Source: Paenibacillus polysaccharolyticus
Lineage (GTDB): Bacteria > Bacillota > Bacilli > Paenibacillales > Paenibacillaceae
Length of the DNA: 64,000 nucleotides
Direction: 5' to 3'
NCBI RefSeq assembly: GCF_900102085.1
Contig: NZ_FMVM01000024.1
Span: forward strand, 1-64,000
Of the stretch, positions 54,048 to 61,952 are shown one piece after another. The position numbers and the translations under genes are program-made. The first letter of the stretch is position 1, and every line of letters begins with the position of its first letter. The notes under the pieces were generated by a model that had not been told where the DNA came from, did not search any database, and worked only from the letters and a program-made list of their open reading frames with translations.

Positions 54048-54240
54048 TAACGATCATGAGGAGCCTTATTGGGCGCCAAATAGGACTTGTGAAATTCTAA
54101 CGATCCGTAGGAACGCTATTGAAGTATATTCCTTCGATTTATCTTAGTTCCAGCTGAAATCCAGCCAAATAACGTTCCTGGTGATCGTTAGAAGTTATAA
54201 GCTGGCTAAATCAGCCCAATAAGCTCTGTCATGATCGTTA
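54048..54240. repeat. nested inverted repeat of four TAACGATC octamers, copy B
   Basis: TAACGATC at 54048-54055 and 54098-54105, GATCGTTA at 54183-54190 and 54233-54240. Start-to-start distances are 50, 85 and 50 nt, identical to copy A, and the total span is 193 nt in both. The first 50 nt share 32 positions with copy A, including GAGCCTTATT and GAAATTC. Flanks and much of the middle differ, so selection on spacing and octamers is suggested. Confidence 0.85.
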
Positions 54241-54297
54241 GCGCTACGAGAGAGACAGAACATTGATAACTATAGGGTTAGGTTGTTTGGGTTTGGG

Positions 54298-54360
54298 TTT
54301 TTGGTTTTTGGTTTTTGGTTTTTGGTTTTTGGTTTTTGGTTTTTGGTTTTTGGTTTTTGG
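54298..54360. repeat. heptanucleotide microsatellite, nine TTTTTGG units
   Basis: Nine uninterrupted copies of TTTTTGG, followed by a partial unit and preceded by degenerate G/T runs. It lies between repeat copy B and a terminator, outside any supported gene. Such tracts change length by slippage. Confidence 0.92.
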
Positions 54361-54411
54361 TTTTCGAGTTTCCAGGGTTTTTAAAAATCCCCGCCACCTT
54401 CGTGTCTTTAT

Positions 54412-54460
54412 AAAAAAACTCCCTCTCACGCATCGCTACAAGCTGTGCGTTCATAGGGAG
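54412..54460 (-). terminator. terminator of the 69-residue membrane protein gene
   Basis: Minus strand: CTCCCT / AGGGAG with an inner ACGCA / TGCGT stem, then seven T. It lies just after the stop at 54467. Confidence 0.75.
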
Positions 54461-54466
54461 ATTTGC

Positions 54467-54676
54467 TTAATGCCCGATATAATGTGAGGATTGATCGAAC
54501 AGTTGCATGGTTCCCATCATCAGAAATAAACACGACATGACGATCAAAGGTGCTCCTATCCACCTCGCTAGAAAACGACGATCCTTGATTTGCTGATCTG
54601 TGGCACCTGTTGTACTCTGCGGATATACCAGAAACATAAACCCTGCACTAATCAACAGCACAGCGATAATAATCAG
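54467..54676 (-). CDS. small two-TM membrane protein (hypothetical)
   Basis: About 69 residues: a membrane segment (LIIIAVLLISAGFMFLVY), a short basic loop (IKDRRFLARW) and a second membrane segment (APLIVMSCLFLMMGTM). The first classical start in frame is GTG at 54661, which would cut the first segment. A CTG at 54676 has AAGGAGG 7 nt upstream, so initiation at CTG (or nearby ATT) is likely. It lies 70 bp downstream of the VanZ-like gene on the same strand. Family not recognised. Confidence 0.6.
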   Translation of the reverse strand: MIIIAVLLISAGFMFLVYPQSTTGATDQQIKDRRFLARWIGAPLIVMSCLFLMMGTMQLFDQSSHYIGH

Positions 54677-54746
54677 TGTAATCCCTCCTTAGGCAGGCCA
54701 CGAAACATGGGCCTCTCTTCCACAGTTATCACGATCACTCATTCGC

Positions 54747-55388
54747 TTAATTATTCACCACTACTCTCGATCTTCCTCCAGTGAATAGCCTGTTCAATAT
54801 CAGTAACACGATATACAACACATATCCGATCATTCCACCAAGTGTATTCAGCATAAGATCATCCACATCAAAGATGCCCATCCCCGTCAGCAACTGTGTC
54901 ACTTCATACCCCAGGCTAAGTAAAAGGGATAGGAACAGCACATGAATCCCGGCGAAAAAAGAATGGCGTACCAGACCTGTAATCCATACACCAAACGGTA
55001 CAAATGCAAGAATATTACCCACCAAATGAATGGCTGTTCCTGATCGGTGATGAACGGAGAGACTATGCCAGTCTCGTTTGATCTCCTGAAAAAGCGTCAG
55101 ATTTACAGTTCGTGTATGAATCAGATCTGGTTGACGCAGTAATGCCATCAGTCTGTCCCATACCAGCCCTACATCCATGGGCCCTCCTTTAAATAAAATC
55201 AGCTTGGTTAGCATATAGAGGTAGACCACGAATAGGGCAATCCAGACGATTCGAAGCGGACTGGGGTTGATCCCATTGCGATGGGGACTATGATTCTTAT
55301 GACGTTGGTTGTCATCAAAAAGTTTGATTTTTGGGTGATTTTTTTGACCCTGTTGCCTAACCTGCTCGTCCGGCTTGTTCTGTCTCAT
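54747..55388 (-). CDS. VanZ-like family membrane protein
   Basis: About 213 residues. A polar, basic N-terminal ~45 residues precede four or five membrane segments with WIALFVVYLYMLTKLILFKG, NILAFVPFGVWITGL and LSLLLSLGYEVTQLLTGMGIFDVDDLMLNTLGGMIGY, the VanZ family core. VanZ gives low teicoplanin resistance in enterococci by an unclear route. I place the start at the ATG at 55388 (MRQNKPDE), preceded by GGAGGAGGGAG; the frame opens at 55445. Follows the VanY-like gene. Confidence 0.9.
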   Translation of the reverse strand: MRQNKPDEQVRQQGQKNHPKIKLFDDNQRHKNHSPHRNGINPSPLRIVWIALFVVYLYMLTKLILFKGGPMDVGLVWDRLMALLRQPDLIHTRTVNLTLFQEIKRDWHSLSVHHRSGTAIHLVGNILAFVPFGVWITGLVRHSFFAGIHVLFLSLLLSLGYEVTQLLTGMGIFDVDDLMLNTLGGMIGYVLYIVLLILNRLFTGGRSRVVVNN

Positions 55389-55441
55389 GCTGTCTCTCCC
55401 TCCTCCTCCGTCAGGCCGTCCTCTTAGGTTGATACTCATCA

Positions 55442-56311
55442 TCAAGATGATTTATCAACCGTAACAATAACTCCTTGCATATTATCACCGGAGATGTCAT
55501 AGGCATCATTCTCTGGCAGATATATCTTCGCATCCTGAGACACCTGATAATAATGGATATCATATGTAACGCCGTCCAGGTCGACGCTTACATCCTTCTT
55601 TTCTCTTAACATCTCCAGATATTCTTCCAAAACCATATGGTTCTTGTACATCACTGCACTATGCGGCATGCCAACATATCTGAAATGCCAGGGTTCATAC
55701 TGAATACCGGTCACGTTCACTTTATCTTTCGGATATCGCAAAATAAAACCGTATCTCCACGCGTTCTTCTCCAGCCATGCCCCCTCAGGAGCTTCGCTCA
55801 TCGCGGCCAGACTTGAACCTATATCCAGGGATAAACCCAGATTGTGCTCGCTGTAGCCTGCAGGCAAAGCGTAGTCTGAACCCTTTTGCCGATACAGCTC
55901 GTCCTGCTTCTCAAAATCTCTGTACCCGCTGCTCATCAGGAAATAGCGCACTCCCTCTTTACCCGCAGCCTCAACCATCTTCTGAAATTTTGCTGTGACC
56001 TCACGGGACAGCATCAACGTCTGATCCATGATGCCATAACCCTGAAGCAAGTCTTCTTCATCAGCTACATATACAACATCGGAGCGAATACCCTCCGGGT
56101 GAATCGGATGTTTGGAATTGACCAAAACAAGATTGCCTTTATGTATTTGCTGTTTCATATCTTGAGTTGTAGCTTCATGGTACCCCCTGTACTTCTCATC
56201 GGTATCCAAAATAACAATCGGCACCCCCTCTTTTTGCTGTAAAGCTGCCGTTGATTGCGTTACGATATATCCAATCAAAATGATGCATAGTAGAAAGCCC
56301 CACTTTTTCAT
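55442..56311 (-). CDS. D-alanyl-D-alanine carboxypeptidase, VanY-like (peptidase M15B)
   Basis: 289 residues. N-terminal membrane anchor or signal (residues 1-22), then the M15B domain: SSGYRDFEKQDELY, the zinc motif SEHNLGLSLDIG (His and Asp) and EPWHFRYVG (catalytic Glu and zinc His). It trims terminal D-Ala from peptidoglycan precursors on the outer face of the membrane. A ~70-residue C-terminal extension follows the domain. AAGGAGG precedes the ATG. Lies between the VanS-like kinase and the VanZ-like gene. Confidence 0.92.
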   Translation of the reverse strand: MKKWGFLLCIILIGYIVTQSTAALQQKEGVPIVILDTDEKYRGYHEATTQDMKQQIHKGNLVLVNSKHPIHPEGIRSDVVYVADEEDLLQGYGIMDQTLMLSREVTAKFQKMVEAAGKEGVRYFLMSSGYRDFEKQDELYRQKGSDYALPAGYSEHNLGLSLDIGSSLAAMSEAPEGAWLEKNAWRYGFILRYPKDKVNVTGIQYEPWHFRYVGMPHSAVMYKNHMVLEEYLEMLREKKDVSVDLDGVTYDIHYYQVSQDAKIYLPENDAYDISGDNMQGVIVTVDKSS

Positions 56312-56390
56312 GATTGTTCCTCCTTCCTCTCATGATTCAAGGATAGACAAAACAATTTAAAGAAAACGCAGGGCAATGTTTAAATTTTTC

Positions 56391-57497
56391 TTAAGTTTCA
56401 TGAGAAACCTGCTGGAAAACAGGTAGACGAACCTCAAACATCGTGTGCACCACATCACTTACAGCCGATATTATACCTTCATGCTGCTCCACGATATTAC
56501 GTGCGATAAACAGTCCAAGCCCCGTACCTCCCTCTTGCACGGTCCGTGCCCGATCTCCGGTGTAATACATGTCGAAGATGTGCGGCAGATCATCGGGATG
56601 AATATGTCCCCCATAGTTCGTCACCTGAATGACAACTTGACCTCCATCGTGAAATCCTTTGATGTCAACGTACATCCCGTCCTTGCCATGTCTGGCAGCG
56701 TTAATTAGCAGATTCTCGAACACACGGGCGAGCAGCTCCCCATCTCCGGATACGGTAAGATCGTTATCGATATGTAAACGGGTGACCAGATTGTTTTTTT
56801 CAAAAACAGGATAAAGTTCCTCATTCATCTGCTTCAACAGCTCGCTTAGGTCCAGCCTCGTTTTGCGTACAGGTAACATGCCGTAGTTCATTCGTGTAAT
56901 CTCAAACAGATCATCAATTAGCTTCTCAAGCCGCTGGGACTTGGTGAACGCAATCGCGATGAAATGCCGCGCCTGTTCCTCTGTCAACTGCTCATCCTTC
57001 ATCAGCAAATCCAGATATCCCAGTACGGAGGTCAGCGGTGTGCGCAGATCATGCGCAAGGTTTACGATGAGCTGGTCTTTGCTGTTCTCGGCAAAATCCC
57101 CTCGTTTCACCGCTTCTCGCAGCTTCTGGCTCGCCATATTGACGCTTTCCGCAATCGTACCCAATTCGTCTTTGGCCACAATCTGTACCTGATGATCAAA
57201 ATCCCCGTTAGCCAAGTGATTAATGCCCGCGGAAATCTCTTTGAAATACGTGACATAGCGCCTGGTAAACAAGTAGAAAAATAAAATCGCAAGCGGGATG
57301 AAGAGCAGCATAAAGACATATAAATCGCCAATACTTCTCATGATATTGCGATATTCCGCCAGCGGGTCTTCCCGCCTCACCCCTGCGTAGTACATCTGCA
57401 ACAGCTTATACACGATAAATGTTACGACGCCAGAAGCCAACATACTCAGACCAAGCATCATAATCATCGTTGTGCGAAAACTTCTCCGTTTAGTCAT
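56391..57497 (-). CDS. sensor histidine kinase, VanS-like
   Basis: About 368 residues. Two membrane segments (~12-35 and ~60-80) with a very short external loop, a HAMP domain (ISAGINHLANGDFDHQVQI), the phospho-acceptor His in NLAHDLRTPLTSVLGYLD (~153), and an HATPase domain (NLLINAARHG, GGTGLGLFIARNIVEQH). The ATG at 57497 lies inside the end of the response-regulator gene (8 bp overlap). The short sensor loop resembles VanS from VanA-type clusters. The ligand is unknown. Confidence 0.92.
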   Translation of the reverse strand: MTKRRSFRTTMIMMLGLSMLASGVVTFIVYKLLQMYYAGVRREDPLAEYRNIMRSIGDLYVFMLLFIPLAILFFYLFTRRYVTYFKEISAGINHLANGDFDHQVQIVAKDELGTIAESVNMASQKLREAVKRGDFAENSKDQLIVNLAHDLRTPLTSVLGYLDLLMKDEQLTEEQARHFIAIAFTKSQRLEKLIDDLFEITRMNYGMLPVRKTRLDLSELLKQMNEELYPVFEKNNLVTRLHIDNDLTVSGDGELLARVFENLLINAARHGKDGMYVDIKGFHDGGQVVIQVTNYGGHIHPDDLPHIFDMYYTGDRARTVQEGGTGLGLFIARNIVEQHEGIISAVSDVVHTMFEVRLPVFQQVSHET

Positions 57498-58188
57498 TGA
57501 ACGTGTACCCCACACCCCAGATGGTTTTGATGAACTTGTTCTTATTCACATCTTCTCCGAGTTTCTTGCGCAGTGTTCGAATATGTACCATGACGGTATT
57601 ACCGCTCTCGAAATAAGCCTCGCCCCATACCTTTTCAAAAATGATTTCTGTGCTGAATACCTGTTTGGGATTGCTGGCAAGTAACACTAAAATGTCAAAT
57701 TCCTTCGGTGTTAACTCCAGCGGTTTACCGTAAAGCGTTACGCTATGTTGGTCGGGGACAATAACAAGTCCGCCTTTTTCCAAAACAGAACGCTGCGCCG
57801 TAGCTGTGGACTGACTGAACTGCAAAGCACGCCGTAGCTGAGAGTTGACGCGAGCCACAAGCTCCATCGGATTAAATGGCTTGGTCATATAATCATCGGC
57901 CCCCATCACGAGTCCTGTAATTTTATCCATGTCCGACGTTTTCGCACTCAGGAAAATGATTGGAAAATGATGCTGCTCCCGAATTTTGCGGGTCACCTCA
58001 TACCCGTCCATACCCGGCATCATAATGTCCAGAACCGCCAGATCGATGGCGTGTGTCTGAACGGCCTGTAGTGCCGACTGTCCGTCAGAAGCCTTGACGG
58101 TATGATAGCCTTCTTTTTGTAAATGTAAAGCAACCAGATCCGCGATCTCTATTTCATCGTCCGCAATCAGAATCGTAATTCGCTTCAT
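57490..58188 (-). CDS. OmpR-family response regulator, VanR-like
   Basis: 232 residues. Receiver domain: ILIADDEIEIADL, phospho-acceptor Asp in DLAVLDIMMPGMDGYE (~53), Lys in MTKPFNPMELVAR. C-terminal winged helix with LTPKEFDILVLLASNPKQVFS and TVMVHIRTLRKKLGED. It likely controls the vanS-vanY-vanZ-like genes downstream. First gene of the cluster; repeat copy 3 lies directly upstream. Confidence 0.94.
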   Translation of the reverse strand: MKRITILIADDEIEIADLVALHLQKEGYHTVKASDGQSALQAVQTHAIDLAVLDIMMPGMDGYEVTRKIREQHHFPIIFLSAKTSDMDKITGLVMGADDYMTKPFNPMELVARVNSQLRRALQFSQSTATAQRSVLEKGGLVIVPDQHSVTLYGKPLELTPKEFDILVLLASNPKQVFSTEIIFEKVWGEAYFESGNTVMVHIRTLRKKLGEDVNKNKFIKTIWGVGYTFND

Positions 58189-58275
58189 TGCTTATTTCAC
58201 TCCTATATGGGATGCTGAGCATATAATACCTATGAATCTAACAGATAACTCCCACATACACAATTGAAAGCAATG

Positions 58276-58467
58276 TTATATAAGCAGAACAAGTTTTACA
58301 CAGTCCACTCCGATGACAGAATAACCCTCCGATCGCTGTTATCCCCAGAATTTTTTTGATTCCCTTCTCTATAGGGAAAATCCGGTGATAAAGGCGACCG
58401 CTTTGCTTCTCCAGGTTTTTTCTGTCCTCTCCGTTCAAGTGTAAAAGAAATATTCCACTTATATAGA
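58276..58467. repeat. intergenic foldable repeat with terminal inverted repeats, copy 3
   Basis: ~192 bp. Left end TTATATAAGC...TTTTACAC and right end GTGTAAAA...CTTATATAG are imperfect inverted repeats of ~27 bp. The interior is nearly the same as copy 2 (ACTCCGATGACAGAATAACC, GCTGTTATCCCCAGA, AATCCGGTGATAAAGGCGAC, CCAGGTTTTTTCTGTCC). It fills most of the divergent promoter region between the VanR-like and WYL regulator genes. Confidence 0.85.
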
Positions 58468-58493
58468 CACTAATAAAAAAGGAAGATATATCT

Positions 58494-59444
58494 ATGAAAC
58501 TGGAGCGTTTGTTAGCCATTGTGGTACTGCTCATTAATCGCAGGCGATTACAGGCCAAAGACCTGGCAGACATGTTTGAAGTGTCTATTCGTACAATCTA
58601 TCGAGACATCGACACATTAGGCCAAGCTGGAATTCCGGTGGTGACCTATCAGGGCGCAAGCGGTGGCATCGGGTTGGCAGAAGGTTACCGGCTGGATCGC
58701 AATCTGTTAACCGACAAGGATCTCGCTTCCATCGTTACGGCACTGCGCAGCATCTCAACCACTCATACGAATACTGCGCGTGAGTTATTGGTAGAGAAGC
58801 TGAGCAGTATCGTGCCAGAAGCCAAAAATGAAGATTTTCAGGCCAGTACGCATCGATTCATCGTGGATTATTCAACGTGGACTCACCCTGAAGCACTGCA
58901 ACAGAAATTAAAGGTCATCGATCAGGGAATCGATCAACTTCAATGCATTCATTTTGCCTATTGCAGCGCCGAAGGTGCAGAGACCTGTCGCACGGTCGAT
59001 CCACACACCCTTGTGCTGAAAAGGCACGCGTGGTATCTGTACGCCTTTTGCCATGAACGGAATGAATTCCGTATGTTCAAGCTGGTTCGCATGAAAGAGG
59101 TTGTGCTTGCCGAACAACATTTTGAACGTCAATCCATCAATCTTCAGGACAGACCGTGGCAGCAGGAATGGAGCCGTCCGAACAATCACATTGGACTCAC
59201 GCTGAAATTCCATGCCCGTGCCCGTCATCTCGCGGAAGAATGGTTTGGGATTGAGAATGTATTGCCTGACGGGAACGGGTATTATATCAGCCAGATCGCT
59301 TTCCCTGAGGATAACTGGCTATATGGCTTTATTCTCGGTTTTGGCGCGGACGTGGAGGTGCTGGAACCTCTGCATATTCGGGACAATGTATGCCGGATGG
59401 CAGAGCAGATTGTGCAAAATTATAAAACCTCAGCTCAAACCTGA
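58494..59444 (+). CDS. YafY-type transcriptional regulator (HTH_11 + WYL + WCX)
   Basis: 316 residues. N-terminal winged helix (LQAKDLADMFEVSIRTIYRDIDTL, 20-45), a WYL domain around CRTVDPHTLVLKRHAWYLYAFCHERNEFRMFKLVRM (~165-205) and a C-terminal WCX domain. WYL domains bind nucleic-acid or nucleotide ligands. It lies 81 bp upstream of a zinc-ribbon/effector-binding protein gene on the same strand and may regulate it. Confidence 0.92.
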   Translation: MKLERLLAIVVLLINRRRLQAKDLADMFEVSIRTIYRDIDTLGQAGIPVVTYQGASGGIGLAEGYRLDRNLLTDKDLASIVTALRSISTTHTNTARELLVEKLSSIVPEAKNEDFQASTHRFIVDYSTWTHPEALQQKLKVIDQGIDQLQCIHFAYCSAEGAETCRTVDPHTLVLKRHAWYLYAFCHERNEFRMFKLVRMKEVVLAEQHFERQSINLQDRPWQQEWSRPNNHIGLTLKFHARARHLAEEWFGIENVLPDGNGYYISQIAFPEDNWLYGFILGFGADVEVLEPLHIRDNVCRMAEQIVQNYKTSAQT

Positions 59445-59525
59445 CAGACAGCTGTCCAGTTCCTCCCCGTATACTTCAACTATGTTCAGGTTGAAGTTGT
59501 ACATATAACCGAGGAGGAATGAATA

Positions 59526-60368
59526 ATGAACGTTACCGTATGTCAAAGCTGTGGAATGCCACTCACAAGTACCGATCAATTTGGTACAGAAATGGATGGC
59601 AGCACCACCCGCGAATACTGCATTTATTGTTACAAGGATGGCAAGTTCGAACAACCAGGCATGACGCTAGAAGGCATGATCGAGATGTGCACCGCTATTC
59701 TCAAAGAAGAAGGCATGGACGAGGAATCAGGCCGCTCGATGCTACGCAACCAACTACCTTTTCTGAAACGCTGGCGTAATGAAGGAAATGTAGGAAACGG
59801 TCCGGACGGGACAGCGACTGTCGCTCATGCACCTATTCATGCTGGAGCACCATCATCTGACTTTGCTTCTGCGGTGAACGATACTCTGCTGACCAAGGAG
59901 CCTGTTCGCTATGTCACCCTTCCAGGGAAACGCTTAGCCGGATTGTCCGCACGTACAACCAACGCAATTGAGATGAGCGGTCAAGGCAGCATCGGTACGT
60001 TGTGGGGCCGTTATTTTGCCTCCGAACACATTCCGGCTACTGAGGCTGCACGCTATGGCTGTTACACGGATTACGCGGATGGCATTGCTGGAGAATATAC
60101 CATTTTGATCGGACATGAAATCGGCGAGGAAGAACGACTACCTGAAGGTTTCGACGAGGTACAGTTACCGCCTGCTACCTATGCAGTGTTTACTTCGAGA
60201 ACCGGACCCATGGTTGAGGTGGTCAGCGAAGTGTGGGGAGCGGTGTGGGCGTGGAGCCATCAGCAAGACCGTACATTTACCGGTGATTTTGAGTACTATG
60301 ATGAACGCAGTTTAGACCCGGAACATACACAGGTGGATGTATATATTGCGGTAAACGAACGTAGGTAA
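59526..60368 (+). CDS. zinc-ribbon domain fused to GyrI-like / AraC effector-binding domain
   Basis: 280 residues. The N-terminal zinc ribbon has CQSCGMPL and EYCIYCYKDG (four Cys) plus a helical tail (residues 1-85), and a linker follows. The C-terminal ~150 residues (VRYVTLPGKRLAGLSARTTN ... GSIGTLWGRYF ... YTDYADGIAGEYTILIGHEI) are of the GyrI-like / bacterial activator effector-binding fold, which binds small cationic or drug-like ligands. A GGAGG site lies just upstream. No DNA-binding domain, so it may sequester or sense a ligand for the neighbouring WYL regulator. Confidence 0.85.
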   Translation: MNVTVCQSCGMPLTSTDQFGTEMDGSTTREYCIYCYKDGKFEQPGMTLEGMIEMCTAILKEEGMDEESGRSMLRNQLPFLKRWRNEGNVGNGPDGTATVAHAPIHAGAPSSDFASAVNDTLLTKEPVRYVTLPGKRLAGLSARTTNAIEMSGQGSIGTLWGRYFASEHIPATEAARYGCYTDYADGIAGEYTILIGHEIGEEERLPEGFDEVQLPPATYAVFTSRTGPMVEVVSEVWGAVWAWSHQQDRTFTGDFEYYDERSLDPEHTQVDVYIAVNERR

Positions 60369-60438
60369 CGGAAGTAATACGAACGGATACCCCTCTTCAG
60401 AAAAGAATTTAAAGAGAGAATCAAATGAGGAAACCTGT

Positions 60439-60467
60439 AGCTGCCAAGTGGTCTTGGCAGCTTTTTT
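60439..60467 (+). terminator. terminator of the zinc-ribbon/effector-binding gene
   Basis: AGCTGCCAAG / CTTGGCAGCT stem, four-base loop, six T. Confidence 0.88.
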
Positions 60468-60866
60468 GACATTTTTCGATTAATATACCCCGACCATAGA
60501 ACCAAGTTAGTTAGCATATACCATACCTAGTCACTTGGACATATGTCTTAGAGGCAAGCACCATTGACTTCCCTAAAATTAGGACCATTCGCATAACAAC
60601 CGATACCACGCTCCCATGCCTCGCCTTTTATATCAGGTTCTTTGTTCCTGAATTTTCCTAAAACCGTTTACATCTTCTGATTACCGGGTAAAATCACTAC
60701 ATCCGAGTCGGAATAACGATCGAATTTCCGCTTCTTCATGTAACAAGTCATATGTACCTATATGCGTACAAGGTGAATTCATTTTATTTTCACCAACAAA
60801 ACGAATGTTGAATATACATACACACTAACGATGCATGTCCATCATGCATGTAAGGAGGAAACCAAG
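60468..60866. other. ~400 bp non-coding spacer
   Basis: No gene, repeat or RNA structure recognised before the small ORF at 60867. Confidence 0.5.
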
Positions 60867-61034
60867 ATGATCCGCATGCCTATTCAGCAAATGATCCCGT
60901 ATCACCACCAATATCCGCGCAACACGGCGACCGCTGCTCCGAAAAAGGAAAATGAGAACACTCAAGGCCTATCCTTCCATGAAATTTTACAGCAAAAAAT
61001 GGCGAAAAAGAACGTATCCATGAACATGAGATAA
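60867..61034 (+). CDS. small hypothetical protein of 55 residues
   Basis: Begins MIRMPIQQMIPYHHQYPRN and ends LSFHEILQQKMAKKNVSMNMR: a basic, probably unstructured start and a helical tail. AAGGAGG lies 9 nt before the ATG, one of the strongest ribosome sites in the window, which supports a real gene. The frame extends 12 codons upstream without a site. The SFHEILQQKM stretch loosely recalls small flagellar-operon proteins, but I would not assign it. Confidence 0.6.
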   Translation: MIRMPIQQMIPYHHQYPRNTATAAPKKENENTQGLSFHEILQQKMAKKNVSMNMR

Positions 61035-61173
61035 CGCTTTACATCTTTCCGGCTACTCCCTATACTACGTGTAAAAGGTGACATTTCAGGCGCGAAGTTT
61101 CTTAACCGATGGTTCACTCTAATTGTGTGATCCAGGTGCGTCTTGTAGCCACTCTACATAAAGGGGATTGCCT

Positions 61174-61848
61174 ATGAGCACCATTGCCTGTTTCCACGCG
61201 CATCACTCCAATATCAGGTTGATTGAACAAGCCTTGATTTCCTATAATATCGAACTGGTTCACTATGTAGACCCCGGTCTTGATCGGCTCAAGCATGATG
61301 AGCATTTCAATAGTGCGCTTGTTCGGGAAAAAGTAAATCAGACACTGCAATGGATGAGCCGCTGTCACGCTGACGCCATTCTTGTGACATGCACCTTGTT
61401 CGCTGCCGTACTGGAACAAATACAACCGTTACCGATTAGGGTAACGGGTATTGACGATTCACTGCTCGCGATGATGGTAAAACATCCGAAGCGGTATTTG
61501 CTCGCGTTTACCAATCCCGCCACCGTAGAACCCACGATGGCTCGATATCGTGACTATATGGATCGACACTTGGCAGGAAAGGACAAGCCTGAGCTTGAAT
61601 CCGTGTTGCTCCCTGGTCTATTCGACATGATCATGCGAGGTGACCAGGAAGGCTACATCACCGCGTTAGAAGAAGCATTGCAGCAGCTTGCTCTTGAACG
61701 CAAGGATACTTGTCTTGTCGCTGCTCAACTCTCCATGGCTCCTGCCGCTGAGCAGGCATCTTCCGATACAAGTATGACCATCTATACGCCGCTTTCATTA
61801 TTAGGCGCGAATCTGGAGCGGGATATCGGTATCACGAAGAAAGTATAA
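61174..61848 (+). CDS. Asp/Glu racemase-superfamily-like protein
   Basis: About 224 residues. It has a glutamate-racemase-like layout: a first half ending in DAILVTCTLFAAVLE, where the Cys occupies the usual catalytic place, and a second half with CLVAAQLSMAPAAE, where the second catalytic Cys is missing or replaced. It may be a decarboxylase or isomerase of the Asp/Glu/hydantoin group, or an inactive relative. The ATG at 61174 follows AAGGGG. Isolated gene. Confidence 0.6.
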   Translation: MSTIACFHAHHSNIRLIEQALISYNIELVHYVDPGLDRLKHDEHFNSALVREKVNQTLQWMSRCHADAILVTCTLFAAVLEQIQPLPIRVTGIDDSLLAMMVKHPKRYLLAFTNPATVEPTMARYRDYMDRHLAGKDKPELESVLLPGLFDMIMRGDQEGYITALEEALQQLALERKDTCLVAAQLSMAPAAEQASSDTSMTIYTPLSLLGANLERDIGITKKV

Positions 61849-61952
61849 GCATTTTCGCACTGTTTGCAGTTTCTAGTACGCGGTACCCTGCTTCATGACA
61901 AGGGTGGTCAGCCACAACTATGTAGACTTTTTATTTTGGAGGGAATGTAACC

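Noticed and set aside
54244..54429. 61-residue minus-strand frame with repeated KTKNQKP, and its plus-strand counterpart
   Set aside because: Simple translation of the TTTTTGG microsatellite. The minus-strand frame begins inside the terminator of the neighbouring gene.
44483..58467. Autonomous insertion sequences
   Set aside because: The three elements are 190-235 bp, carry no transposase frame, and no IS-type transposase is found anywhere in the window.
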